Below are positions 39,329 to 50,047 of a DNA stretch of 64,000 bases, piece by piece. The notes under the pieces were generated by a model that saw only the letters and a list, made by a program, of their open reading frames with translations, was not told the DNA's origin and made no database searches. The position numbers were made by a program, and so were the translations under genes. The stretch is taken from the NCBI GenBank assembly GCA_020809425.1, contig JAGGDC010000003.1, forward strand, positions 186,001 through 250,000, in the 5' to 3' direction. The DNA is from Candidatus Synoicihabitans palmerolidicus. GTDB lineage: Bacteria; Verrucomicrobiota; Verrucomicrobiia; Opitutales; Opitutaceae. Position 1 is the first letter of the stretch, and every line of letters begins with the position of its first letter.

Positions 39329-39718
39329 ATGCACGACGGCTTTCTTCGCGCATTGCAAACCCAACGCTCCAACCTCCGTCAGAGGTGGGAGGCTTTGCTG
39401 CGCACCGAACGCGTCTCTTCCCCGATGGCCCATCCCGATACCTTGGTTCATCTCATGGATTGGACGCTCGATCGCCTGTTTGACGAACTCCGACAACCCC
39501 AAATGCGCCTACACACCGTCTGCGACGATCAACGGGGTCCCGCTCAAAGTTGCGCCTGTGGCAAAAACCCTCTTCTCGCGTATTTTTCAACGGTGGAACA
39601 AGCCGTCGTAGAAGCACTCCTGGTGACGGACGCACATCTTGAATCGCTCTCCTTAATGGAAAAAAGGGCCAGTCTCCAGGACCTCAAACACGCCGTACAC
39701 GCCGTGGCGCGTCGCTAG
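39329..39718 (+). CDS. Unknown protein encoded beside the cbb3 operon
   Basis: 129 residues, soluble, mostly helical. It contains VHLMDWTLDRLFDELRQPQM and a Cys cluster QSCACGKNPLLAYF that could bind a metal or haem-like group. I do not recognise the family. It is divergent from ccoS/ccoNO, across a region with a palindrome, so a link to oxidase regulation is conceivable but unproven. The start ATG 39329 is preferred because the upstream sequence is AT-richer and non-coding. Confidence 0.55.
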   Translation: MHDGFLRALQTQRSNLRQRWEALLRTERVSSPMAHPDTLVHLMDWTLDRLFDELRQPQMRLHTVCDDQRGPAQSCACGKNPLLAYFSTVEQAVVEALLVTDAHLESLSLMEKRASLQDLKHAVHAVARR

Positions 39719-39846
39719 ATTGATGCATTTTGCGCGGTCTGCCAAAGCCGCGTCCGTCAGGAAACCGCACACTACACCCGCCAAACCACCTGAACCTGAG
39801 TTCAGGCCTGCCTGCTTCCAACCGGCCTTCCGCATCGCGATCGCTC

Positions 39847-40767
39847 TTAGCGCCGCGCCGGGGAAGCCGTTCCGTTCCACCCACCACGATACGCCGTCGG
39901 CGCTTCTCCTGCGATCTTTCGGAAAACTCGATTGAACTGCGATAAAGACTGAAACCCTGCTTCGAACGCCGCCTTGCTGATCCGCTTATGTGGATTGAGC
40001 AGCAAATTCTTCACCTTCTCCACTCGGACCCGGGCTAGATAATCCGTAAAGGTCATCCCCGTAGTCTTCTTGAACATCTTGCAGAAGTAGAAAGCACTCA
40101 TGTTTACGGCCTTCGCCACTTCCTCCAGAGACATCTCGTCCGAATGGTGTTCGAAAATATAACCGAGAGCGTGGGTAATTGACGGCGACTCCGAAGTTTC
40201 CTCCCGGACAATCAACTGATTGCTCAGCGATGAAAGGTGGAGCGAAAAAATGGTCAACAAACGCAGAATCGAATCATACTGCTTCTTCGACACGACGCGG
40301 GACTGGAACCAAGCCTCTTCCAATTTCTTCAGGTCCACGTCCGTGCCAAACTTCAACACCGAGCGAGTGACCGTACTAAACTGCTTCTTCGTCGGACTGT
40401 GCGTGAGCACCTGACCAGTCTGCAAAAACGCCCCCAAATTTTCCCCCACTCGCACCGGCACCGCGGAATCGCACAGTCCCGCAAAACACTTCAGGGATTT
40501 CGGCTCCAACTGCGCCTCTATTTCGATCTTCTCCTGCAATTGCACACAGGCCGCACACGTATGGTTCGACTTCGCCATCAGCGCACAGAACGGATTTTCC
40601 TTCGGGTCCCCGTAATGCGGCAAATCAAACGCTTCAATTGGCCGAAGATTCAGCGGCAATCCCGTGGTTTCACGAAACGCATCTTGGTAGTCCTTGAAAC
40701 TCTTGAACTCCTTGAGTTGGGCAACCAGGACTCGGCTGCGCTTGGCCGGGGATTCGGGCAACGACAT
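39847..40767 (-). CDS. AraC-family regulator with PocR sensory domain
   Basis: Intact 306-residue regulator. The N-terminal PocR domain (about 25-170) shows the Cys-rich ligand/redox region FCALMAKSNHTCAACVQLQE and KCFAGLCDSAVPVRVGENLG. The C-terminal AraC DNA-binding domain (about 205-300) has two helix-turn-helix motifs: LEEVAKAVNMSAFYFCKMFK and KAAFEAGFQSLSQFNRVFRK. PocR domains sense small hydrocarbon derivatives in related regulators. In Opitutaceae many such AraC proteins control sugar-use genes. It is encoded on the minus strand, with no immediate target gene downstream on its strand in view. Confidence 0.9.
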   Translation of the reverse strand: MSLPESPAKRSRVLVAQLKEFKSFKDYQDAFRETTGLPLNLRPIEAFDLPHYGDPKENPFCALMAKSNHTCAACVQLQEKIEIEAQLEPKSLKCFAGLCDSAVPVRVGENLGAFLQTGQVLTHSPTKKQFSTVTRSVLKFGTDVDLKKLEEAWFQSRVVSKKQYDSILRLLTIFSLHLSSLSNQLIVREETSESPSITHALGYIFEHHSDEMSLEEVAKAVNMSAFYFCKMFKKTTGMTFTDYLARVRVEKVKNLLLNPHKRISKAAFEAGFQSLSQFNRVFRKIAGEAPTAYRGGWNGTASPARR

Positions 40768-40911
40768 TGTTGGGCAGACTCTAAACCGGCTGTTTGCCAC
40801 CTATCAACAGGTAACATTGACAACCTTTAAAGCCCTCAGATCTCCGTAATACTGAAGATTAGCATTTACATCACCCGGAACTGGCCTAACCTCCGCCCTC
40901 CTTCGCACCTT

Positions 40912-40998
40912 GCCCGGATGGCGGAATTGGCAGACGCAGCAGACTCAAAATCTGCCGACCGTGAGGTCGTGTGGGTTCGATTCCCACCCCGGGCACCA
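40912..40998 (+). tRNA. tRNA-Leu (anticodon CAA)
   Basis: Class II cloverleaf of 87 nt with encoded CCA. Acceptor stem GCCCGG/CCGGGC, anticodon stem GCAGA/TCTGC with loop CTCAAAA (anticodon CAA), long variable arm, T-loop GGTTCGATTCC. Confidence 0.96.
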
Positions 40999-41366
40999 GC
41001 GCATTTGCACGCGCCACCCCGTACCGGAAAGAACTTTGCGACATGGGTTCGGGCAATACCCGACGATGCCCCCGCAGATGATTGACGCGACCACGGCGCG
41101 CTACCGCCCCGAATAAACCTTGGCGGAGCTCGTTGAGCCGCTTCCGGTTAAGCTGCGACTGCCCCCCGAATTGCATTCGCCGCATGACCTTTGCTCATGC
41201 GGCGGCACAGCTCACCGCAATCGGCATCAAGTCCTCCTCTGCAAGTCCTCAGGACTTGGAGCGCGACGAGGAAAAACTAATGTCGAAATTTCCGCGAAAC
41301 TTTTGAACGGATTCCCACTTCGTCGCGTCTTCCCTCCCCCCTATAAGTCATCTGTTCTTTTTGCTA
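40999..41366. other. Intergenic stretch between tRNA-Leu and IS630
   Basis: No gene or RNA is recognised. A 10-bp perfect inverted repeat, CGCCGCATGA at 41178-41187 and TCATGCGGCG at 41195-41204, would form a hairpin with a 7-base loop, but no T-run follows. Confidence 0.4.
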
Positions 41367-42396
41367 GTGTAGTGAGAGTTAATTAGATATACAAAACAAA
41401 AATAGTAATGCAGGATGGGTGCATGGCCCGCCCTGTTAATCCGCTAATCATTGATGCCGCGCAGCATCAAGAACTTGAACAAATGATCAAACGCCCGACC
41501 ACGCCGCAACGGGAAGTCAGGCGGGCGCGCATCGTGTTGTTGCGGGCCGAAGGGCAAAGCCAGGAGACGGTGGCTGCTCAGATCGGAGTGAATCGTCCGG
41601 TGGTGGCGAAGTGGGAAAAGCGATTTCGTGAGGCAGGGTTGGCTGGATGGGCCGAAGCGAGACGTTCGGGCCGGAAGCCGAGTGTGGATGTGGCGATTCG
41701 CGCTCAGATCGTCACTGAGGTCACGCAACCCCCGGCCGGGCGCACCCGCTGGTCCTCCACGGCCTTGGTGCTGTGTTGCGACGAGAAAAGCCAGTGCCAG
41801 GCGCTTGAGCGCACCCAGCCGAGCCTGCCTGGGTATCGGGCACATCAAAACCGCCACCCACGATTACACCCGCCACGGCACGGTCACGCTATTCGCCGCC
41901 CTCGGCTATCTGGACGGCAAAATCATGCGACGCACCGCCTCTCGGCATACCCACCGCGAATGGCTCGGTTGCCTCCAGCACATCGATGCGCAGGCACCCG
42001 ACGGCTTGGTCCTACATCTGATCATCGACAACTACGCCACCCACAAACACGCCAAAGTGAAGAGCTGGATAAAGTGGCGCAATCAGCGCCATGCCAAAGC
42101 CCATGGCGTCAAGCGCATCGCACTGCACTGCATCGCACTGCACTCCAACATCCTCTTCCTGGTTGAATCTAGTGAAGCGCTTCTTCCGCGACCTCACCGT
42201 CGATTGTATCCGCGATGGCAGCTTCACCAGCGTTCGAGACCTCACCAACGCCATCGAAACCTACATGGCCGCACGCGACCTCGAACCCACCCGGCTACAC
42301 TTGGAAGGCCGAAGGCTCCGCCATCCTGGAGAAAATCCAACGCGCCCGCACCGCCGCATCCCTTCATTCAGTATAGTTCATTAACTCTCAGCACAC
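41367..42396 (+). mobile_element. IS630-like element, internally deleted (copy E)
   Basis: 1.03 kb flanked by TA (41365-41366 and 42397-42398). Terminal repeats GTGTAGTGAGAGTTAATTAG and (right, inverted) GTGTGCTGAGAGTTAATGAA. Same internal coding deletion as copy D, plus a 12-base tandem duplication (CATCGCACTGCA repeated) near 42116-42139. The right flank is in the middle of a FecR-like gene. Confidence 0.88.
41423..42376 (+). pseudogene. IS630-family transposase, internal deletion plus frameshifts (copy E)
   Basis: Starts MARPVNPLIIDAAQHQELEQ. Unlike copy D the frame is continuous through the deletion point: GRTRWSSTALVLCCDEKSQ, so the deletion is in frame and is not an artefact of a shift. 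Frameshifts follow near 41835 (GIGHIKTATHDYTRHGT is one frame over) and 42145 (SSWLNLVKRFF). The Glu block has VKRFF instead of VERFF, so the glutamate of this copy is also lost. Confidence 0.82.
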
Positions 42397-42398
42397 TA

Positions 42399-43096
42399 GT
42401 GGTCGTGGCGGGCCTCCGCTGGTGGCCCACGTCAGCCCACCACGAGGCCAACTCGCCCGTCTACCTCGCGACTCAGGAGCGTCGCAGCGTGGATCTGGAT
42501 GACGGCTCCAATCTTCTGCTCAACCGCGACAGTGAGATCGCAGTGCGCTTCGCGCCTGATCAACGCCTCGTCGACCTGCGGCACGGCGAAGCCCACTTCA
42601 AGGTCGCCCACGACACCACCCGCCCCTTTGTCGTCGCCGCTGGCGGCCTGCACATCCAAGCGGTCGGCACCGCGTTTAATGTGCGCTACATGGCCGACCA
42701 ATTGATCGAGGTCCTCGTCACCGAAGGCACCGTGCGGGTGACCCGCACCGACGCCGACGCCGAGCCCCTGCTGCTCACCCACGACCAATTCGCGCGCATC
42801 GCCCTCCGCCGGCCATCCGTTGCCCGAGGCCGCTCAACTCGACCCCTTCGACCGCCGCGCCAAGCTGGCCTGGCAAGCGCCGTGGTTGTCGTTCGAACAC
42901 ACGCCGCTCGCCGCCGCCCAGTTTAACCGCTACAGCCCTGTGCAACTTGAGCTCGCCGACCCGACGCTCGGTGAGCGTGAGGTGGGGGGGGCGTTTCGAC
43001 GACGCCGCCTTTGCCAATGTGCTCGCGACGAGCGATGACGTGCGACTCGAGCACGCCGACGCCCGACACATCGTTCTTCACCCGGCATCCCTCTGA
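42399..43096 (+). pseudogene. FecR-type anti-sigma/sigma-regulator, 5'-truncated by IS630
   Basis: The FecR periplasmic domain is readable: RRSVDLDDGSNLLLNRDSEI, DLRHGEAHFKVAHDTTRPFV, HIQAVGTAFNVRYMADQLIE and VLVTEGTVRVTR. The cytoplasmic anti-sigma part is missing because IS630 copy E ends at its 5' side; no ECF sigma factor gene is visible upstream. The C-terminal part continues in another frame (LDPFDRRAKLAWQAPWLSFE) and ends, after a shift at the GGGGGG near 42985, with DARHIVLHPASL at 43096. It should have relayed signals from the STN-domain TonB receptor that follows. Confidence 0.78.
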
Positions 43097-43246
43097 ACGC
43101 GCGCCCTCGCGCCCGTCGGATGCGACCACTGCATCCAGCCGCCACGCCCAGCCTGCACCTCTTTTACCCGCCCCTCACCTCCGCGTTTTCTTCGTACCCC
43201 CCCTTTGCTGAACCGACTCGACCCGCTCCTGCGCCCGGCCGCGCGT

Positions 43247-45810
43247 ATGCTGCGATGTGTTGCCGGGATCTTCGTGCTATGCGCGTGGATGGGCCTTGTC
43301 GTGTCCCACGCCGAGCCTCGGGTCTTTGCCATCGCGTCAGGCGACGCCGAGCAAACGCTCGCCGCATTCTCCAACGCCTCCGGCGAACAAATCTCCTACC
43401 TCGTCGACCACGTGCGGAAGCAACGCACCCGCGCTGTGCACGGTCGCATCGAGCCGTTCACCGCGCTACAATTCATGCTCGTCAGCACCCGGCTCGCCGC
43501 CCATCGCGATCCTTCAACCGGCGCCTACACCGTCGTGCGCCGGACCGACCCCGCCAACCCCAGATCGCGTCCGACCAACTCCACCCGCTTGGCCCGCGAC
43601 AAAGACCCGGAGCCGCCTCCGCCTCGCGACGCGTCGGACCGCGTCATCTCGCTCACCGAGTTCCTTGTCTCCATCCCCGGCGTGAACCGCTACCGCTCGG
43701 TCGACGCGATCTCGGCGTTTCGCGTGCGCACCCACCTGGCCGACACCCCCGCGTCGATCTCGGTGATGATGCGACCGGCGATCGACGACCTGTCGCCGCA
43801 GCGCCTCTTCGATGTGACGCGCTACGTCGCCGGCGTCCAGGAAGGCCGCGGCATCGCGTTCTCCGACCGGCAGATCATCCGCGGCTTCGAAAGCAACGGC
43901 CGCACGGTCGACAACTTCTTCCAAGATGGCGCCGACAATTTCGACGAAGCCCTCGTCGAACGCATCGAAGTCACCAAGGGACCCAACGCCATCCTCGCTC
44001 CCGCCGGCGTGCCGGGCGGCTCGATCAACGTCATCACCAAGTCGCCGTCGTTCACGCCATCGCACACCTTGTCCGCCCAGGTCGGGTTGTGTGACGCGCA
44101 GAAAGCCACCCTCGACTTCACCGGTCCCATCAGCGACGGCGACCACCTTGCCTACCGACTCGTCGGTGCCTCGCAGGATTCGCGTCGCTACTGGGCCCGT
44201 GACGCCCGTCTGCGCGGCCGCGTCTGCGCCCCCATGCTGACCTGGCGCCCCGGCGACGACGGCGACAGTCTGCTCACGTTGAAGCTCCTGCACGCCGCGC
44301 ATTGGATCTTTCGCGAGCCCGGTTTCATCCTCGACCCGTCTACCACCTACGAGACACCCGAGCCGCGCCTCGCGCCTGGCTTCGCCTATCGCAGTCGCAA
44401 CAGCATCCAGCCCTGGTCGCACGTGGGCACCGAGACCTGGGACGCCTTTGTTCTGTTCACCACCAAACTAGACGAGCCCCTCAGCCTGCGTGTCGCCGCC
44501 AACGCCCGGCACTATTTTGAAGACTCGATACAGGAGTTCTTCGCCACGCCCAACTTCCACAATCGCTACAATCCCTACACCGGTCAACTCACCCCGGATC
44601 TCACCTAGCAGCTAGACTCGACGACCGGGCGCTGGGCATCGACCGACTCGCCCTACTTCGACCCGACCGCGATTCCCGGGCGCCGCGACGTGCAGGCCAC
44701 CACACGCACCGCGGTCAACGCCCAGGCCGATCTCGCCGCCTCGTTTCGCATCGGTCCGGCGTCCGCGCTCACAATCGTCGGCGCCGCGCTCACCCACTAC
44801 GACAACGCCAACCAAACTCGCAACGGCACCCTCCCCGCCATCGATCTCCGGCACCCCGAAGCCGCCGCATATCCACCTTAGGACGACGACGTCTACTTCG
44901 ACCTGCGCAGCAAACAAAACACTTGGCACACCTACTTCCACCAACGCATCGGCTTGCTCGACGACCGTCTCCTGTTCTCTCTCGGGGCCATGCACTACAA
45001 CGTCTACACGCGCGCCATCAACTTGGCGACGCCCGGCGCCGAGGCCAGCGTGCTGAGCGGCTCCCGCCTTTTGTTCACCAACGGCATCGGCGCCAAACCC
45101 ACGCCCCAACTTTCCTTATTCTACAGCCACTCGACCAACTCTACCCCGGTCATCGCCAACGACCTGCCACTCTGGCGAGATGGACGCCAACACGAGTTCG
45201 GTTTGAAACACTCCTTCTTCGACCAACGCCTCGGTTTCTCGGCCTCCTGGTTTCGCATCAACCAAACCAACGTCGTCATCCCCAACCCCGAGCGCCTCAC
45301 CAACCCAGACCAGACGCGCCCGAGCAGCTCATCTCCAATCTTTCCGACAACGGCATCGAGCTCGAACTCTCCGCCGGCCTCACCACGCGTCTCGCCATCG
45401 TCGCCTCCTACTCGCGCCTCAACCTGCGCGATTATCTCGGCCGGCCGGTGCGCGTCGTCGCCGACGAAAATGCCGGCCTCCTGCTCAACTACCGCTTCCT
45501 GCAAGCCGGCCACACTTGTCTCTCCGGCACGCTCAGCGTCACCTACGCCGGTGCCCGCGCCGGCGACACCGCAGCCGTGGACTTCACGCCCCTCGGCATC
45601 GCCACCAGTCCAAGTTTTCGCGTCCCTTCGCGCATGCTCGTCAACCTCGGTGCCGCCTTCCAACACGACCGTTGGCTGCTGCGCGTCAACCTCGACAACG
45701 TGCTCGACGACCGCGACCGCCTCATGACCGCCGGCGGCCGTGTTTCCGGCACCGGCCTCGCCACCGCGACCGGGTTCAACCTGCGCGTCACCACTGACTA
45801 CGAGTTCTAA
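43247..45810 (+). pseudogene. TonB-dependent receptor with N-terminal STN signalling domain, stops and frameshift
   Basis: Signal peptide (MLRCVAGIFVLCAWMGLVVS), STN domain (about 30-105: FAIASGDAEQTLAAFSNASG ... PFTALQFMLVSTRL), plug (ISVMMRPAIDDLSPQRLFDV; EVTKGPNAILAPAGVPGGSI) and a long beta-barrel ending in TTDYEF. Disruptions: TAG at 44606-44608 after LTPDLT, TAG at 44879-44881 after AAYPP, frameshift near 45318. The STN domain with the preceding FecR indicates cell-surface signalling control. The cargo is unknown; neighbours suggest plant or algal polysaccharide fragments. A paralogue follows 143 bases downstream. Confidence 0.85.
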
Positions 45811-45953
45811 CGCCTCCCGTTTCTCGTGCTCATTCTCATTCTCGTTCTTTAAAAAAAATCCGCCGCCCCCTGTCCCCCATTTTTCACGACCGGCCGTCGT
45901 AGGTTGCAGAAGCCCGTTCTGTGCGCGCTTCGCCACCCTACCGATACCCCAAC

Positions 45954-48244
45954 ATGAAAAATCCGCCCACCGTCGCGGCCTGGCTGCGGCGCCTCGCCCC
46001 TTGCGGCCTCTGCGCCGCCGCACTCACGAGCCTACCGCTCGTTGCCCCAGTCACTCCCGAAACCGCGAGCACCGATGACAACATCATCGAACTGTCGGCC
46101 TTCACCGTCTCTTCCCAAGGCGCCGATCGCTACCGCGCTGTCGACGCCATCTCTGCGGTGCGCGTGCGTGCCCCTCTCCTCGACACCGCCAACTCCATCT
46201 CGGTCATCACCCGCGAGATGATGGACGACCTCGCGCCGTCGCGCATCTTTGACGTGACCCGCTACGTGGCCGGCATCCAGGACGGTCGTGGTCTACAGTT
46301 TCAGGACCGCATGATCATCCGCAGGTTCGAAGCCAGCGGTCAGCGCACCGTCGACAATTTCATCCAGCCCTCCGATGCCGACAACGTCGACGAAACTATC
46401 ATCGAACGCATCGAGGTCACCAAGGGCCCCAACGCCATTCTCTCCCCCGCCGGCGCACCTGGTGGGTCCATCAACGTCATCACCAAGTCGCCGCTCTTTA
46501 AAGCACACGGCTCGATGACCGCGCTGCTCGGCACATTCGACGCTCAGAAACGGTCCTTCGACTTCGGCGGTCCCGTCGGTCAGAGCGGCGACATGGCTTA
46601 CCGCGTCGTTGGTTCCTTGCAGGACTCCCACCGCTACTGGGACGCCGACGCGCGCCTCAAAGGTAAGGTCCTCGCCCCGATGTTCACCTACAACCTCTCG
46701 CCCAACACGCAGATCACCACCAAGATCGTCGCCGCCGAGCACTGAATCTACCGCGAGCCGCTGCTCATCATCGACTCCGCCGTCAACGCCGCGACCAAGA
46801 ACCCCTTCCTCGCCCCCGGCCTGATGGAGAAGAGCCTCACCGGCATCCAACCTTGGTCGCACGTCGGCACGCATTCGGCCGATATCTTCACTCAACTGAC
46901 CTCCACCGTGAACGAGCACATCAGCCTCCGCTTTGCCGCCAACGGTCGCTACTACTTCGAGGACTCCGACCAGATGTTCCTCTCCACGCCGAGTCTCAGC
47001 AATCGTTACGACCCTTACTCCGGTGCCCTCACCCAGGACTACACGTAGGCCTTCTACGCGCCGACCAACCGCTACGAGTCCACCTACTCGCCGTTCTTCA
47101 ACCCCAACGCCATTCCGGTGCGCGGTGGCATCCAGGCCACCCGTCGTAAAACCGGGCCCTTCCAGGCCGACGCCGTGGCCAAATACGACTTCGACGGCGT
47201 CACCTCGCAGACCGTCTTCGGCCTGGCCTACTCCCGCCAGACCGCCTACGGCCGCGGCCACGCCGGCACCTTGCCAGCCGTCGACCTCGATAACCTCGGC
47301 GAGCGCGTCTACCCAGTTTATTCGACCGCCTACTCGCTCTACAATGCCAACTCCTTCACCAACCAGCAGGCCTACATCAACCAGCGCCTCGGTTTCATGG
47401 ATGACCGCATCTTCGTCACCGCTGACGTGCTGCGCTACGATACCAAAACCACCGGTCGCAACGTTCTCACCAACAGCGCCCCCCAGTTTCCTAGATGACA
47501 CCAAAAACTCCTGGAACGCCAGCGTCCTGGTAAAGCCCACCGCAAGCCTTTCGCTCTACTACAGTCACTCCACCAACGCCTCCCCGACCATCGCCAACAA
47601 CCGGCCCCTTTGGCGCGACGGCGTGCAGGATGAGTTCGGCTTCAAGACCGAGTTCTTCAACCAACACCTCGCCTTCAACGGCGCCTGGTTCCAGATCGAT
47701 CAGACCAACGTCACCATCCCCAACCCCGACCACCAGACCGATCCCACGGCGCCCGAACAGCTCATCTCCGACTTCGGCAACAAAGGCTTCGAGCTCGAAC
47801 TGATCGGTCGCGTCAATGAACAGCTTTCGATCCTCGCCTCCTACTCCAACTTGAAGATGCGCGACAGCCTCGGCCGTCACGTGCGCGCCGTTGCCGACAA
47901 CAACGCCGCCATACTCCTCAACTACCGCTTCACCAACAGCGACCTGAAGGGCCTCGCGCTCAACTTCGGGGTCAGCTACACTAGTAAGCGCACGGGCGAT
48001 ACCCCGCCCGACTTCCCCCCCCCTCGGCGTCGTCGGCCAGACCAGCTTCTTCCTGCAGCCGTCCTACGCCACGACCTTCGGCGCGGCCTACAGCTGGAGC
48101 GAGAAGGTTCACATGCGCCTCAACATCGACCACGTGTTCAACGACAAAGGTGACATCATCATCGCCGGCGGCCGCGTCTCCGGCACCGGTATCACCACCG
48201 CCCCCGGCATCAACATCAAGCTCGCCACCACAGTCGTGTTCTAA
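45954..48244 (+). pseudogene. TonB-dependent receptor (paralogue without STN domain), stops and frameshifts
   Basis: Signal peptide from ATG 45954, a short linker (IIELSAFTVSSQGADRYRAV), plug (DDLAPSRIFDVTRYVAG; EVTKGPNAILSPAGAPGG) and barrel ending INIKLATTVVF. It lacks the STN domain of its neighbour. Disruptions: TGA at 46743-46745, where the paralogue has Trp (AAHWIFREP against AAEH-stop-IYREP); TAG at 47046-47048 after LTQDYT, the aligned position of the first TAG in the paralogue; frameshifts near 47490 and at the C-run near 48015. It is inactive as read. Confidence 0.86.
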
Positions 48245-48311
48245 ACCCGGCGTCGGACCAATAACGGTGGCCGGGATCGCTGACTCCTGTCTCGTTTAAC
48301 TGCAACGCTTC

Positions 48312-48353
48312 GAAGCCTCGGCGAACTCGCTTCCCGGGGCTTTCTTCTTTTCC
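48312..48353 (+). terminator. Possible Rho-independent terminator after the receptor genes
   Basis: GAAGCCTCGG pairs imperfectly with CCCGGGGCTTTC and is followed by TTCTTCTTTT. It lies between the second receptor and the polygalacturonase gene. Confidence 0.4.
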
Positions 48354-48380
48354 TCAACCGCGCTACATTCCCCGCCCACC

Positions 48381-50042
48381 ATGATTGCCCCCTGTCCCTT
48401 CAGCGCCCTCCTGGGTGTCTTGCTCGCTTGCGCCCTCACTTCAATTGCCTCCGCCGCGCCGTCCGCCACCTTTTCGGTGCGCGATCACGGTGCCACCGGT
48501 GATGGCGTCACGCTCGACTCGCCCGCCATCAATGCCGCGATCAACGCCGCCACCGAAACCGGGGGCGGCACCGTCGTCTTCCCCGCCGGCGACTACCTGA
48601 GCTACTCCATTCGCCTGCGCAGTCACATCACGCTTCACCTCGGTCCCGGCGCCTCCCTCATCGCCGCCGATCCTCCCGCTCCCGGCGAGCCTGGCGGCTA
48701 CGACGCGCCGGAGCCCAATCCGTGGAATTTCTATCAGGACTTTGGTCACTCGCACTTCCGCAACAGCCTGATCTGGGGCGAGGACCTCGAAAACATCGCC
48801 ATCACCGGTCCGGGGCGCATCTACGGCCGTGGTCTCAGCCGCGGCAACGGTCGCTACGCCGCTCCTCTCGGCGCGCCGCCACCGCCCGCGATCGACGGGC
48901 TATTACCCGATGTGCTCGTCGCCGACGGTGACTACGGCTTCGATCCCCTGCCCGATCTGGTGTCGGGTCCCTTCGGTCACCCCAAGACTCGAGATGTCCT
49001 GCCCGCCGGCGTGGCCAACAAGGCTATCGCCTTAAAAAACTGCCGCAATGTGACCTTGCGCGACTTCACCATGCTTCACGGCGGTCACTTCTGCATCTTC
49101 GCCGCCGGCGTGGACAACCTCACCATCGACAATCTGGTCATCGACACCAACCGCGACGGCATGGACATCGACAGCTGCTGCAACGTTCGCATCTCCAACT
49201 GTTCGGTCAACTCCCCGTGGGACGATACCATTTGCCTGAAGTCCTCCCACGCCCTCGGCGACGAGCGGCTCACCGAAAATGTGACGATCCCCAACTGTTT
49301 CGTTTCCGGCTTCGACGAAGGCACCCTACCTGACGGCACGCGCCAAACCACCTGGCAAACCCGGGGCCGCCCTCACGGCCGGATCAAACTCGGCACCGAG
49401 TCCGGCGGGGAATTTCGCAACATCACCATCTCCAATATCGTCTTCGAACACTGCCGCGGACTCGCCCTCGAACAAGTGGACGGCGGAGTGCTGGAAGACA
49501 TTACCATCTTCAACATCGCCATGCACGACGTGGTCAACGCACCGATTTTCATCCGACTCGGTGCCCGTCTCCGCCATCCCACCGCCAGCTAACCCGGCAG
49601 CGTGCGCCGCATCCTGATCAACAACATCACGGCATGGAACGTTTCGCGCAACCACGGTATCATCATCGCCGGTCTGGCAGGTCACCCCATCGAGGATGTA
49701 GTCTTGTCGAATCTGCAATTCCACTACGAAGGCGGCGGCACCGCAGCGCAGGCGGAACGAGAGGTGCCTGCCATGGAAAAAGATTACCCCGATCCCTACA
49801 ATTTCGGGACCATGCCGTCCTGGGGACTCTTTGCCCGCCACGTCAAAAACCTGCAGGTCCGCGACGTTGAACTTCGCACGATGACGCCTGATGCCCGCCC
49901 CGCCGTTCACCTCGAGGACGCCGACGGTGCGCGTTTTCGCGACGTTGTGCTGCGCCCCGCCTAGAGTGAGGCCCGTTGGGTCTCGCGCGATGTGACCGAC
50001 CTCCTCCTCGTCCGTGTTTCCGGACAACCGAATTCCAACTAA
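48381..50042 (+). pseudogene. GH28 polygalacturonase-type glycoside hydrolase, two in-frame stops
   Basis: Signal peptide (FSALLGVLLACALTSIASAA), then a right-handed beta-helix. GH28 catalytic motifs are present: NRDGMDIDSCCN (NTD-like block with DxD), SPWDDTICLKSS (the DD pair) and GRIKLGTESGG (RIK). The family hydrolyses galacturonan-type pectic chains; the exo- or rhamno-type cannot be fixed. Codon TAA at 49590-49592 and TAG at 49962-49964 interrupt an otherwise continuous frame that ends in VRVSGQPNSN and TAA at 50042. All catalytic residues lie before the first stop, but the last turns of the helix lie after it. Confidence 0.85.
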
Positions 50043-50047
50043 TCCCC

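Noticed and set aside
41178..41204. Rho-independent terminator after tRNA-Leu
   Set aside because: The hairpin is not followed by a T-run and lies 180 bp from the tRNA 3' end.
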